A stretch of 64,000 nt of DNA. It comes from Herbidospora yilanensis. GTDB taxonomy: Bacteria; Actinomycetota; Actinomycetes; Streptosporangiales; Streptosporangiaceae. The DNA is taken from contig NZ_BBXE01000014.1 of NCBI RefSeq assembly GCF_001570565.1, positions 186,001-250,000 on the forward strand. The letters are read 5' to 3'. The position numbers were made by a program, and so were the translations under genes. Each line of letters begins with the position of its first letter. Positions within the stretch are counted from its first letter, which is position 1. A model generated the notes under the pieces. It was given only the letters and a program-made list of their open reading frames with translations. It did no database searches and was not told the DNA's origin. Below, in pieces: positions 1 through 8,373 of the stretch.

Positions 1-503
1 TTCCCGCACAACAGGGCCGGCACCAGATACCACGACGGCACCGCCACCGGGAAGTTCCCCGCCGTGATCACCGCCGCGACCCCGACCGGGGTCCGGAACG
101 TGAACAGGTTCTTGTCCGGCATCTCCGAGGGAACGGTCTGCCCGTAGAGGCGCCGCCCCTCGCCGATGAAGAAGTCGCAGGTGTCGACGATCTCCCGCAC
201 CTCGCCCAGCGCCTCGGCGTAGGGCTTGCCGATCTCCTCGCTGACCAGCCGCGCCAGCGCCTCGGCGTTGGCCTCCACGAGCCGCCCGATCGAGGCGATC
301 ACCCGCCCGCGCACCGGCGCCGGCACCGCCGCCCAGTCGCGCTGCGCGGAGGCGGCGTTCCGGCACGCCGCCGCGAACGTCGCCGCGTCGGCCAGGGCGA
401 CCTCGGCGACGACCTCCTTCAACCGGGCGGGGTTCCGGGACAGATAGGGCGTGCCGGACGGCTCGTCCTTCCCTCCGATGACGGAAACGATCTGCCGGGT
501 CAT
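1..503 (-). CDS. aldehyde dehydrogenase family protein (N-terminal part, cut by window edge)
   Basis: This would be an NAD(P)-dependent oxidation of an aldehyde to the acid; the substrate cannot be read. About 167 N-terminal residues are present. The reading frame gives the usual ALDH N-terminal half: an alpha-helical stretch with AQRDWAAVPAPVRG, the conserved EEIGKPYAEALGEV segment, then TPVGVAAVITAGNFPVAVPS, the start of the Rossmann region. The catalytic Cys and Glu lie outside the window. The style (GEGRRLYGQTVPSEMPDK) is like semialdehyde or aminoadipate-semialdehyde dehydrogenases. The ATG start is preceded by a strong GAGGAGG ribosome site and a -10-like TAGGGT at 536-541. It is divergent from the GNAT gene. 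Confidence 0.85.
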   Translation of the reverse strand, partial: MTRQIVSVIGGKDEPSGTPYLSRNPARLKEVVAEVALADAATFAAACRNAASAQRDWAAVPAPVRGRVIASIGRLVEANAEALARLVSEEIGKPYAEALGEVREIVDTCDFFIGEGRRLYGQTVPSEMPDKNLFTFRTPVGVAAVITAGNFPVAVPSWYLVPALLCG

Positions 504-535
504 CGTGCGACCTCCTCGTCGTGCGCGTGCCCTTC

Positions 536-541
536 ACCCTA
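536..541 (-). promoter_or_regulatory. -10-like hexamer for the aldehyde dehydrogenase gene
   Basis: TAGGGT on the minus strand lies 32 nt before the ATG at 503. Unlike most genes here, this one has room for a leader with a Shine-Dalgarno site. No convincing -35 box was recognised. Confidence 0.35.
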
Positions 542-563
542 TTCCGGGCGGCAGGATAGGCGG

Positions 564-1151
564 GTGTACGTCATCCCCGAGGTCGTCCCCGCCGGTTCCA
601 TGCGTGATCACCCACAGCCGTCGCTGACGACCGGAGACCTGCTGCTGCGCCCTTTCCGCGAGTCCGGGGACGAGCCGATCGTCATGGCCGCCTTCGCCGA
701 CCCCGACATCCGCCTGTGGAACCTCGAACACGAGGCCGACGCCGCCAGGGCCGCGACCGTCATCGCCCGCTGGCGGGCCCGCTGGACCCTGGAGACCGGC
801 GCGTCATGGGTGGTCGAACGCGGCGGTCTCGTCATGGGCCGGGTGGCCCTCCGCATGGTCGACCTGGAACTGGGCCTGGGCGAGGTCGCCTACTGGACCC
901 TCCCCGAGGGCCGCGGCCGGGGCGGCACCACCGCGGCGGTCGCGGAGGTGACCCGCTGGGCCTTCGACGACCTGGGCCTCCACCGCCTCGAACTCCGCCA
1001 CGCGATCGCCAACCCGGCGTCGTGCCGGGTGGCGGAACGGTCGGGATACGCGCTGGAGGGCGTCCTGCACAGCTCGCTGCTCCACGCGGACGGCTGGCAC
1101 GACATGCACCTCCACGCGCGGATCACCGATCGGCCAGCCGGAAGTCGGTGA
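564..1151 (+). CDS. GNAT family N-acetyltransferase (RimJ/RimL type)
   Basis: A predicted acetyl-CoA-dependent N-acetyltransferase of 195 aa. The fold is seen in TGDLLLRPFRESGDEP at the start, the strand GEVAYWTLPEGRGRGGTT holding the acetyl-CoA pyrophosphate loop (R/Q-x-x-G-x-G/A, here GRGRGG), and FDDLGLHRLELRHAIANPAS near the C-terminus, which is the RimJ/RimL signature. The substrate, protein or small molecule, is not predictable. A GTG at 564 is used because a -10-like CAGGAT sits 6 nt before it; ATG 600 (MRDHPQ) is the alternative and would remove twelve poorly conserved residues. The last 29 bases overlap the convergent cupin gene. Confidence 0.85.
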   Translation: MYVIPEVVPAGSMRDHPQPSLTTGDLLLRPFRESGDEPIVMAAFADPDIRLWNLEHEADAARAATVIARWRARWTLETGASWVVERGGLVMGRVALRMVDLELGLGEVAYWTLPEGRGRGGTTAAVAEVTRWAFDDLGLHRLELRHAIANPASCRVAERSGYALEGVLHSSLLHADGWHDMHLHARITDRPAGSR

Positions 1152-1557
1152 ACTCGAAGCCGGGGGAGACGACGCAGCTCACCAGCACGCCCTCGGCTCC
1201 CGCCGGCCGGGCCGCCTGCCAGACGCCCGGCGGGATCAGCACCTGGGGCCGCTCGCCCCGCTCGACGTCGGGGCCCAGGACGACGCTCTCACCGCTCTCC
1301 GGGTGGTCGCCGGCGCCGCCGAAGGTGAGGACCAGCGGGCCGCCGCGGTGCCAGAACCAGAGTTCGGCGGAGGCGACGACGTGCCAGGCCGACTCCTCGC
1401 CGGGTTCGAGGAGGAAGTAGATGGCGGTCGCGCTGTGCCTCGGGCCGTCGTAGCCGTCGGGGGAGAACATCACGGGAGACCGCCAGGTCTCCGCGAACCA
1501 TCCCCCCTCGGGGTGGGGCTCCAGCCCGAGCTCCTCGGCCAGCGGCGGCTTCTGCAT
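1123..1557 (-). CDS. DUF985 cupin-fold protein
   Basis: A 144-aa single-domain cupin of the DUF985 family. The hallmark LEPHPEGGWFAETWRS is at residues 12-27, followed by the first cupin strand motif (SAWHVVASAELWFWHRGG) and the second (PQVLIPPGVWQAA). Family members have beta-barrel structures and some bind sugars or metals, but no reaction is established. The ATG at 1557 is preferred over the in-frame GTG at 1602 because GGAGGGA lies six bases before it. It lies 49 bp downstream of the LAL regulator on the same strand and may be read with it. Its 3' end overlaps the GNAT gene. Confidence 0.8.
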   Translation of the reverse strand: MQKPPLAEELGLEPHPEGGWFAETWRSPVMFSPDGYDGPRHSATAIYFLLEPGEESAWHVVASAELWFWHRGGPLVLTFGGAGDHPESGESVVLGPDVERGERPQVLIPPGVWQAARPAGAEGVLVSCVVSPGFEFTDFRLADR

Positions 1558-1606
1558 GTCGGCTCCCTCCAGCGGCACCTGTGGTCCGAGGGTATCGATC
1601 ACCGGT

Positions 1607-4474
1607 TCAGTCGGCGGGAGGTCTCACCCCTTCCTGGTGGGCGATGGCGGCGGCCTGGGTGCGGGTGGCCGCGCCGAGTTTGGCCAGGATGTTGGACACG
1701 TGGACGCTCGCCGTCTTCTGGCTGATGAACAGGCGTTCGCCGATCTCGCGGTTGGAGCGCCCGGCCGCCACCTGGGCCAGGACCTCGCGTTCGCGGCCGG
1801 TCAGGCTGTCGAGCACGCCCGCCCGGACGGGCCCGGCCGAGCCGGGCACGGTGAAGCGGGCCCGGCGGCCCAGCAGGTCGAGGGCGTGGCGGAGCGGGGC
1901 GGCGCCCAGGTGGTCGGCCACCTCGACGGCCCGCTCCCACTCGGCGCGGGCCCGGTCGCGGTCGCCCGACTCCAGGAGGGTCTCGGCCAGCCGCCAGCGG
2001 GTGCGGGCCTGCTCGTAGGGGAAGCCGCCGTCGAACGCGGCCAGCGCCCGCTCCCACACCTCGGGGGTGGCGGTGCCGGACAGGCGGTGCCACTCGGCCT
2101 CCGCGCGGGCCGCCCAGCCCCGGCCCTCGGGGCCGAGCGTGTTCCCCGAGCCGGTGGGCCCGGTGGGGCCGTTGGTGGCGGCATAGCGGGCCCGCTCGAT
2201 GAACTCGGTGCCGCGCGCCCGGTCGGGATCGCCGGGCGGCAGGTCGGCGAGGGCGGCCAGACCGGTCGCGGAGACGCGGATCAGGCCCGAGTCGTAGGGC
2301 TGCTGCACGGCCACGACCGCGTCGACGTGACCGAGCGCCTCCTTCGGGTCGCCGCGCCACAGGGCGAGCTCGGCGGCCATGCCCCGGGTCATGTAGGTCA
2401 CCAGGTCGTCGGCGCCCCAGAACGGCTCCAGCCAGCGCAGCCGCTCGGCGGCCACCGCGCGCCCCCGGCCGACCTCGACGAACAGCGCGAACGACGACAG
2501 CAGCGCCTCGGGCGGGGTGCCGACCCGGACGCCGAACATGGCGGCCCGCTTCTCGGCGGCGTCCCAGTCGCCGGCCGCGTAGGAGATCAGGTAGCGCAGG
2601 AACCGCAGGTCGGTGCCGAACGTGCTCCACATCAGGCCGTTGTCGCGGGCCACCTGCAACCCGGTCTCGGCCGACTCCGCCGCCGCGTCGAGGTCGCCCC
2701 GCTCGTATTGCAGCCGGGCCAGGCTGAACAGGGCCCGCAGGTCCATCGACAACGATCCCGACGTCTTGGCCGCCGCCATCGACAGCAGCTCCTCGGCCAT
2801 GTCGGGATCGCCGAGCGACTCCTGCTGGATGCCCAGCGTCACCAGCGCCGCCGACTCGGCCTCGATCGAACCGGTGCGCCGCGCCACCTCCAAGGCGCGG
2901 GCGGCGGCCGCCTGCGCGTCGGTCACCCGCTCGGAGATCCACAACGTGCGGGCGTGGGTGGCCAGGGCGCGGGCCAGCATCGGCGTCTCGGGGCCGTCGT
3001 CGACGGCGTTCACCGCCGCCTCGGCCGCCTCGGCCATGCCGTGGAAGTCGTCGCCGTCGGCCTGATACCAGGCCAGCCGCTCGTTGGTCTCGGCCACGAG
3101 CTGCGGCTCGGTGACGAGCTGGCGCAGCCGCCGCAGATGGGCGATGGCCCGGTGGTTGTCGCCGCTGTCGGCCGCCGCGGCGGCGCTGTCGAGGATCAGC
3201 CGCGCCCGTGTCGTGGCGGTGATCGCCTCGGCGTCGGGGACCTGCTCCCACACCTCCAGCGCCCGGTCGAAATGCCGGTTGGCCTCGGCCGGGGCGCCCA
3301 TCTGGGTGGCCCGCACACCCGCCTCCAGCGAGGTGATCAGCGCGCCCCGCACGTCGTGGGCGGCCGAATAGTGGTGGGCCAGCTCGGCGGCCCGGCCCCC
3401 CGACTCGGTGAGCAGCGACGCGAACGTCATGTGCAGGCGGGTGCGCTCGCCCGGGAGCAGGTCGTCGTAGACGGCCTCCTGGAGGAGGGCGTGGCGGAAG
3501 TCGTAGCCGATGTGCTGGTCGACCGTCAGCAGCCCGCGCGAGACGATCTCGCGCAGCGCCTCTTCGAGCGGCCGGTCGGCCAGCCCGGCCGCCGCGCGCA
3601 GCATGTCGTGGTCGACCCGCCGCCCGGCCACGGCCGCCACCCGGAGCACCTGCTGGGCCGTGTCGGACAGCCCCTCGACCCGCGCCATCAGCAGGTCGGC
3701 CAGCGTCGCCGGCAGCCGGTCACCGCTGGCGGCCGCCTGGAGCAGCTCCTCGGCGAAGAACGGATTGCCCCCGGCCCGCCCGACGACCCCGCCGATCACC
3801 CCCGCGTTCCCGCCGCCCAGAGCGGTCAGGTGGGTCGCCATCGCCTCGTCGTCGAGCGGCGGCAGCTCGACCGGCACGACCAGCGGCAGCCGCTGAAGCT
3901 CCGCGAGCACCGGGCGCAGCGGATGACGGCGGTGCAGGTCGTCGGTCCGGTAGGTGCCGACCAGGACCACCCGCTCGCGCTGGAGCATGCGGGTCAGGAA
4001 CACCAGCAGGTCACGCGTCGAATGGTCGGCCCAGTGGAGGTCTTCGAACACCATCAGCACCGGCCGCTCCTCGGCCAGCTCGCCCAGCAGGCTCAACGTC
4101 GCCCCGAAGAGCCGCTGCTGCGCCAGCGCCCCGCTGAGCGCGTCGGGCCCGTCGGAGTCGGCTCCGGGCAGCAGCCGCCGGAGCACGGGCCGCGATTCGA
4201 GCGCCGACCGGAGGTCGGCGCTGCGGAGCGCGTCGGCGAGCGGCAGATAGGGCAGCGCGTTGCCCAGCTCGGCGCACTGCCCGACCAGAACGGTGAAATC
4301 GCGCTCCCGCGCGATCGTGCACAACTCGCACACGATCCGCGTCTTCCCGATGCCGGCGTCGCCGCCGACGAGCGCCACCCCGGCCATGTGCCCGGTCGCG
4401 GCGTCGAGCACCCGCGACAACCGGTCGAGCTGGAACCCCCGCCCGACAAGCCCGGTTTGTGTCTTTCGGCCCAC
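1607..4474 (-). CDS. LAL-family ATP-dependent LuxR transcriptional regulator
   Basis: A 955-aa regulator of the large ATP-binding LuxR (MalT/LAL) class. It opens with LVGRGFQLDRL and the Walker A box GGDAGIGKT at residues 37-45, followed by Walker B VLMVFEDLHWAD, the usual STAND/AAA_16 order. The middle half is alpha-helical and TPR-like. The last ~65 residues are a LuxR helix-turn-helix (LTGREREVLAQVAAGRSNRE, then SQKTASVHVSNILAKLG). It probably activates transcription after binding an inducer and ATP; the targets are unknown, with the divergent SWIM operon the nearest candidate. GTG 4474 is chosen because TACTCG at 4482-4487 lies 7 nt upstream, suggesting a leaderless message; GTG 4477 is equally possible. 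Longer upstream reading has no family similarity. Confidence 0.88.
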   Translation of the reverse strand: MGRKTQTGLVGRGFQLDRLSRVLDAATGHMAGVALVGGDAGIGKTRIVCELCTIARERDFTVLVGQCAELGNALPYLPLADALRSADLRSALESRPVLRRLLPGADSDGPDALSGALAQQRLFGATLSLLGELAEERPVLMVFEDLHWADHSTRDLLVFLTRMLQRERVVLVGTYRTDDLHRRHPLRPVLAELQRLPLVVPVELPPLDDEAMATHLTALGGGNAGVIGGVVGRAGGNPFFAEELLQAAASGDRLPATLADLLMARVEGLSDTAQQVLRVAAVAGRRVDHDMLRAAAGLADRPLEEALREIVSRGLLTVDQHIGYDFRHALLQEAVYDDLLPGERTRLHMTFASLLTESGGRAAELAHHYSAAHDVRGALITSLEAGVRATQMGAPAEANRHFDRALEVWEQVPDAEAITATTRARLILDSAAAAADSGDNHRAIAHLRRLRQLVTEPQLVAETNERLAWYQADGDDFHGMAEAAEAAVNAVDDGPETPMLARALATHARTLWISERVTDAQAAAARALEVARRTGSIEAESAALVTLGIQQESLGDPDMAEELLSMAAAKTSGSLSMDLRALFSLARLQYERGDLDAAAESAETGLQVARDNGLMWSTFGTDLRFLRYLISYAAGDWDAAEKRAAMFGVRVGTPPEALLSSFALFVEVGRGRAVAAERLRWLEPFWGADDLVTYMTRGMAAELALWRGDPKEALGHVDAVVAVQQPYDSGLIRVSATGLAALADLPPGDPDRARGTEFIERARYAATNGPTGPTGSGNTLGPEGRGWAARAEAEWHRLSGTATPEVWERALAAFDGGFPYEQARTRWRLAETLLESGDRDRARAEWERAVEVADHLGAAPLRHALDLLGRRARFTVPGSAGPVRAGVLDSLTGREREVLAQVAAGRSNREIGERLFISQKTASVHVSNILAKLGAATRTQAAAIAHQEGVRPPAD

Positions 4475-4555
4475 CACGCTGCGAGTATGGCACGTCACCC
4501 CGACAGAACCCGGAGCCCTCTTCGTGATCTCGCGCGTTTTGTCGCCCGGCGCGGC

Positions 4556-4561
4556 TAGGGT
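4556..4561 (+). promoter_or_regulatory. -10-like hexamer of the SWIM-MoxR-VWA operon
   Basis: TAGGGT ends 7 nt before the GTG at 4569. The distance fits a leaderless transcript starting at or next to the start codon. The divergent LAL gene has TACTCG at 4482-4487 in the same relation, so both promoters share the 94-bp gap. Confidence 0.5.
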
Positions 4562-4568
4562 GCGGCGC

Positions 4569-5888
4569 GTGATCGAACGATGGAGTCGAGACCAGGTGCT
4601 GGCGCTCGCGCCCGACGCCGCCTCGCAGAAGGCGGCCAGTGGGGTGAGCGCGCCCAGGAAGTGGTCCGCCATGGGGGTGAGCGGATCGGCGTTGTGGGGC
4701 GAGTGCGCCGGGTCCGGGTCGAAGCCCTACCAGGCGTGCGTCGACCTGTCCGAGCCCGCCTACCGCTGCAGTTGCCCCAGCAGGAAGTTCCCCTGCAAAC
4801 ACGCCCTGGGCCTGCTCCTGCTGTGGTCGGCCGACGGCGTGCCGCCCGCCGCCGAACTCGCCCCCTGGGCGGCCGAGTGGTTCGCCCAGCGGGCCGCGCG
4901 GGCCGAGAAGGCCGCCGAGAAGAAGACCGCGGAGAAGGCCGAGCCCTCCGCCGCGAAGCCCGACGAGGGCCGGGCCCGGCAGCGTGAAGAGCGGGTCACG
5001 GCCGGGCTGGCCGAGCTCGAACGCTGGTTGTCCGACCAGGTCGCGAGCGGCCTGTCCGACGCGCGGCAGACGGGCCTGGCCGAGTGGAGCGACCTGGCCA
5101 AGCGGCTCGTCGACGCCCAGGCGCCGGGCCTGGCCGGGACGTTCTCGGGGCTCACGCGGGTCTTCCGCGACGAGAACTGGCCGGGCCGGCTGCTCGGCGA
5201 ATACGCCATGGTCCACCTGCTGGCCGTGGCCCACCGCCGGGCGGCCGAGCTGCCCGGCGACCTGCGCGAGACGGTGCGCCAGCGGGTCGGCTACCAGGTG
5301 GCCAAGGAGACCGTGCTGGCCCTGCCGCCGATCCGCGACGAGTGGCAGGTCATCGCCCTGCGCGACGAGGAACGCGACCGGTTGTTGTCGCGGCGCGTCT
5401 GGCTCCACGGCCGGGCGACCGGCCGCGTGGCGCTGGTGTTGTCGTTCGCGCCGCCCGGCCAGCCGCTCGACGCGTCGCTGGTGCCCGGCACCCGGGTCGA
5501 CGCCGACGTCTCCTACTATCCGGGCGCGGCGCCGCTGCGGGCCCTGATCGCCGACCGCTACGGCCCGGCCGTGCCCGCCAGGGCGCCCGCCTCGGGGGTG
5601 ACCGTCGAGGGCGTGCCGCAGGTGATCGCCGACGTGCTGACCCGCGACCCGTGGACCGAGTCGTGGCCGCTGGTGCTCACCGGCGCCCGGGTCGGCCGCG
5701 ACGGCAAGGAGTGGTGCCTTCTGGGCGACTCGGGCCGGGGCCTCCGGCTTCACCCGTCGGCCGGTGATCCGTGGAAGCTGGTCGCGGTCTCGGGCGGCCA
5801 TCCGGTGACGGTCGCCGTGGAATGGACTCCCGACGGCCTGCGTCCCCTCACCACGTGGGACGAAAACGACGAGGTGGTGGTCCTGTGA
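4569..5888 (+). CDS. SWIM zinc-finger protein, first gene of the MoxR/VWA operon
   Basis: A 439-aa protein with a SWIM zinc finger: C67-x-C69-x6-C76-x-H78 (CSCPSRKFPCKH), followed by the helix ALGLLLLW. SWIM motifs bind zinc and mediate DNA or protein contacts. After it comes a Lys/Ala/Glu-rich charged linker (about residues 105-140), then an unassigned helical and beta region to the end. The GTG start is fixed by the -10-like TAGGGT 7 nt upstream; longer versions of the frame run into the LAL gene's promoter and start. It overlaps the next gene by four bases (GTGA), so the two are translationally coupled. It is the likely nucleic-acid or substrate-recognition partner of this operon, by inference. 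Confidence 0.87.
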   Translation: MIERWSRDQVLALAPDAASQKAASGVSAPRKWSAMGVSGSALWGECAGSGSKPYQACVDLSEPAYRCSCPSRKFPCKHALGLLLLWSADGVPPAAELAPWAAEWFAQRAARAEKAAEKKTAEKAEPSAAKPDEGRARQREERVTAGLAELERWLSDQVASGLSDARQTGLAEWSDLAKRLVDAQAPGLAGTFSGLTRVFRDENWPGRLLGEYAMVHLLAVAHRRAAELPGDLRETVRQRVGYQVAKETVLALPPIRDEWQVIALRDEERDRLLSRRVWLHGRATGRVALVLSFAPPGQPLDASLVPGTRVDADVSYYPGAAPLRALIADRYGPAVPARAPASGVTVEGVPQVIADVLTRDPWTESWPLVLTGARVGRDGKEWCLLGDSGRGLRLHPSAGDPWKLVAVSGGHPVTVAVEWTPDGLRPLTTWDENDEVVVL

Positions 5889-7288
5889 GGCTCGATCGGC
5901 GCAACGGGTGGAACGAGCTCGTCTCCACCGCTCTCGTGGGGACCGAGCGCCGGGGCCTCGACACCCCCTCCGACCTGCTGGAGCAGGCCGCCGCGCAGGT
6001 GGTGGCCCGCCGGGCGGGGGAGCGGCCCGGCGCCGGGATCCCGCTCGCCGGGGCGCCCGCCGACGGCGCGCCGCCGGTCCCGGCGAAGGCCGCCGACCGG
6101 CTGGCCCGGCTGCTGGGCGGCGAGTTCGCCCGGGTGCTGCCCGAATGGCTGGCGCTGGCGGCCGGCCGGTCGCTGCGTGTCCCGGCGCGGCTGCTGCCGC
6201 AGTTGCTCGCGGCCGGAACACGCGACCGGTCGATCCGGGCCGACCTCGCCGTCGTGGCGGGGGCCAGGGGGCGCTGGCTCGCCCGGCTCAACCCCGACTG
6301 GGGCTACCTCCTCCAAGAGAGCTCGGGCGGGGCCCCGGACCAGGCGGGCCTCGACCACGGGCCGTGGGAGTTCGGCACCCGCGGCGACCGCCAGGCCTTC
6401 CTCGCCGCCCTGCGGGCGGCCTCCCCCGACGAGGCCAGAGACCTCCTGGAGGTCACCTGGCCGAAGGAGGAGCCCGACGACCGGGCCGCCTTCGTCGCGG
6501 TCCTGGCCGACGGGCTGACCATGGCCGACGAGCCCTTCCTGGAGAAGGCGCTCGACGACCGCCGCCGCGAGGTCCGGCAGGCCGCCGCCGACCTGCTCAC
6601 CCGGCTGCCCGACTCCCGGCTCGGCCGGCGCATGGCCGTGCGGGCCGCGTCGCTGCTCACCCGCGACGGCTCCCGGCTCACCGCGGTCGCGCCGACGGCC
6701 TGCGACTCCGTCATGGAGCGCGACGGCGTCCGGTCCCGGCCGCCGGCGGGCACCGGGCCGCGTAGCTGGTGGTTGCAGCAGGTCGTCGCGCACACCCCGC
6801 TCCGGTTCTGGCCCGGCCACCTCGGCGCCGAACCCGCCGAGCTGGTCCGGATGACGATCGGCGACTGGGCCCGGGAGATCCACATGGGCTGGATCCGGGC
6901 CGCGATCCTCCAGGACGACCCCGTCTGGGCCCGCGCGCTGTTCGACGTCGAACCGCTGACCGACCTGCTGGCCGTCCTGCCGCCCGACGAGCGGTCCTGG
7001 CGGGCGGCCGAGATCGTCCGGGCGGGGAACGTCGACGGGCAGCTCATCATGATGCTCGGCGGAGTGCCCGGCCCGTGGAGCGGGCCGCTCGCGGCGGCCG
7101 TGCTCCAGCGGGTCGCCGACATCGCCTCCAGCCAGCCGTGGAACGCGGGCGAACTGGCCCGCCTGGCGGGCGAGCGGCTCGACCCGGCCGGCACCTACGA
7201 CCTCGACCAGATGCCCGACATCGGCGAACTGCGGACCGCCGCCGCCCTGCTCCGCTTCCGTTCCGACATGATCAAGGAGTTCTCGTGA
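5885..7288 (+). CDS. DUF5691 family protein
   Basis: A 467-aa protein of the DUF5691 type, known to me only as a companion of SWIM, MoxR and VWA genes. It begins NGWNELVSTALVGTERRG and continues as amphipathic helices rich in Arg, Ala, Leu and Asp (for example DDRRREVRQAAADLLTRLPD near residue 225), which look like HEAT/ARM-type helical repeats. No catalytic motif, signal peptide or membrane segment is visible. A scaffold role between the zinc-finger protein and the ATPase is possible but only inferred. The GTG start overlaps the SWIM gene stop, and its own stop overlaps the next start (GTGA). Confidence 0.8.
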   Translation: MRLDRRNGWNELVSTALVGTERRGLDTPSDLLEQAAAQVVARRAGERPGAGIPLAGAPADGAPPVPAKAADRLARLLGGEFARVLPEWLALAAGRSLRVPARLLPQLLAAGTRDRSIRADLAVVAGARGRWLARLNPDWGYLLQESSGGAPDQAGLDHGPWEFGTRGDRQAFLAALRAASPDEARDLLEVTWPKEEPDDRAAFVAVLADGLTMADEPFLEKALDDRRREVRQAAADLLTRLPDSRLGRRMAVRAASLLTRDGSRLTAVAPTACDSVMERDGVRSRPPAGTGPRSWWLQQVVAHTPLRFWPGHLGAEPAELVRMTIGDWAREIHMGWIRAAILQDDPVWARALFDVEPLTDLLAVLPPDERSWRAAEIVRAGNVDGQLIMMLGGVPGPWSGPLAAAVLQRVADIASSQPWNAGELARLAGERLDPAGTYDLDQMPDIGELRTAAALLRFRSDMIKEFS

Positions 7289-8370
7289 CGACCCCCACCG
7301 TCCTGCGGCCCCACGCGGAAGACCAGTACGCCGACGAACTGGCCGTCCTGGCCAAGCACGACGACCGGCCGCGCCCGCCCGGCTGGCGGTTGTCGCCGTG
7401 GGCGGTGACCACCTACGTCCTGGGCGACGCGAACCACCCCGGCGGCGTGATCACCCCGAAGTACATCGGCCCGCGCCGCATCGTCGAGGTCGCCGTCGCC
7501 ACCCTGGCCACCGACCGGGCGCTGCTGCTGCTCGGCGTGCCCGGCACCGCCAAGACCTGGTTGTCGGAACACCTGGCCGCCGCCGTCTCCGGCGACTCGA
7601 CCCTGCTGGTCCAGGGCACCGCCGGAACCGCCGAAGAGGCCGTCCGCTACGGCTGGAACTACGCCCGCCTGCTCGCCGAGGGCCCCTCACGCGAGGCGCT
7701 GACCCCCAGCCCCGTGATGCGGGCCATGGCCGAGGGCCGGCTGGCCCGGGTCGAGGAGCTGACCCGCATGCCCTCCGACGTGCAAGACGCGCTGATCACC
7801 GTGTTGTCCGAGAAGACGCTGCCGATCCCCGAGCTCAACCAGGAGGTCCAGGCGGCCAAGGGCTTCAACGTGATCGCCACCGCCAACGACCGCGACCGCG
7901 GCGTCAACGAGTTGTCGAGCGCGCTGCGCCGCCGGTTCAACACGGTGGTGCTGCCCGTCCCGGCCTCGGCCGAGGAGGAGGTGGAGATCGTCTCCCGCCG
8001 GGTCGCCCAGCTCGGCCGGTCCCTCGAACTGCCCGAGACCCCCGCGGGCCTGGAGGAGATCCGCCGGGTCGTCACGGTCTTCCGCGAGCTGCGCTCGGGG
8101 GTGACCTCCGACGGCCGCACCAAGGTCAAGTCGCCCAGCGGCACTCTGTCGACCGCCGAGGCGATCTCGGTCCTGACCAGCGGCATCGCTCTGGCGGCCC
8201 ACTTCGGCGACGGCGTGTTGCGGCCGTCCGACGTCGCGGCCGGGATCGTCGGGGCGGTCGTGCAGGATCCGGTGTCCGACCGGGTGGTCTGGCAGGAATA
8301 CCTGGAGACGGTCGTCAGGGAACGCGAGGAGTGGCGTGACTTCTACCGCGCCTGCCGGGACGCCGGCTGA
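7285..8370 (+). CDS. MoxR-family AAA+ ATPase
   Basis: A 361-aa AAA+ ATPase of the MoxR branch, whose members act as chaperones that remodel or activate partner proteins together with VWA-domain proteins. Walker A is GVPGTAKT (residues 84-91). Sensor 1 is NVIATANDRD (about 195-204) and the arginine-finger/sensor-2 region is SSALRRRF. At the Walker B position the chain reads ARVEEL, so the usual Asp-Glu is Glu-Glu. The helix that follows, PSDVQDALITVLSEK, is typical MoxR. The start is GTG, overlapping the preceding gene, and DUF5682 follows after 3 bp. A cognate VWA gene is present two genes downstream. Confidence 0.9.
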   Translation: MTTPTVLRPHAEDQYADELAVLAKHDDRPRPPGWRLSPWAVTTYVLGDANHPGGVITPKYIGPRRIVEVAVATLATDRALLLLGVPGTAKTWLSEHLAAAVSGDSTLLVQGTAGTAEEAVRYGWNYARLLAEGPSREALTPSPVMRAMAEGRLARVEELTRMPSDVQDALITVLSEKTLPIPELNQEVQAAKGFNVIATANDRDRGVNELSSALRRRFNTVVLPVPASAEEEVEIVSRRVAQLGRSLELPETPAGLEEIRRVVTVFRELRSGVTSDGRTKVKSPSGTLSTAEAISVLTSGIALAAHFGDGVLRPSDVAAGIVGAVVQDPVSDRVVWQEYLETVVREREEWRDFYRACRDAG

Positions 8371-8373
8371 CCG

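Noticed and set aside
1556-4558. 1000-codon open frame on the plus strand opposite the LAL regulator
   Set aside because: It has Arg/Gly/Pro-rich shadow composition from high-GC coding DNA, with no family motif; the minus frame has complete LAL domains.
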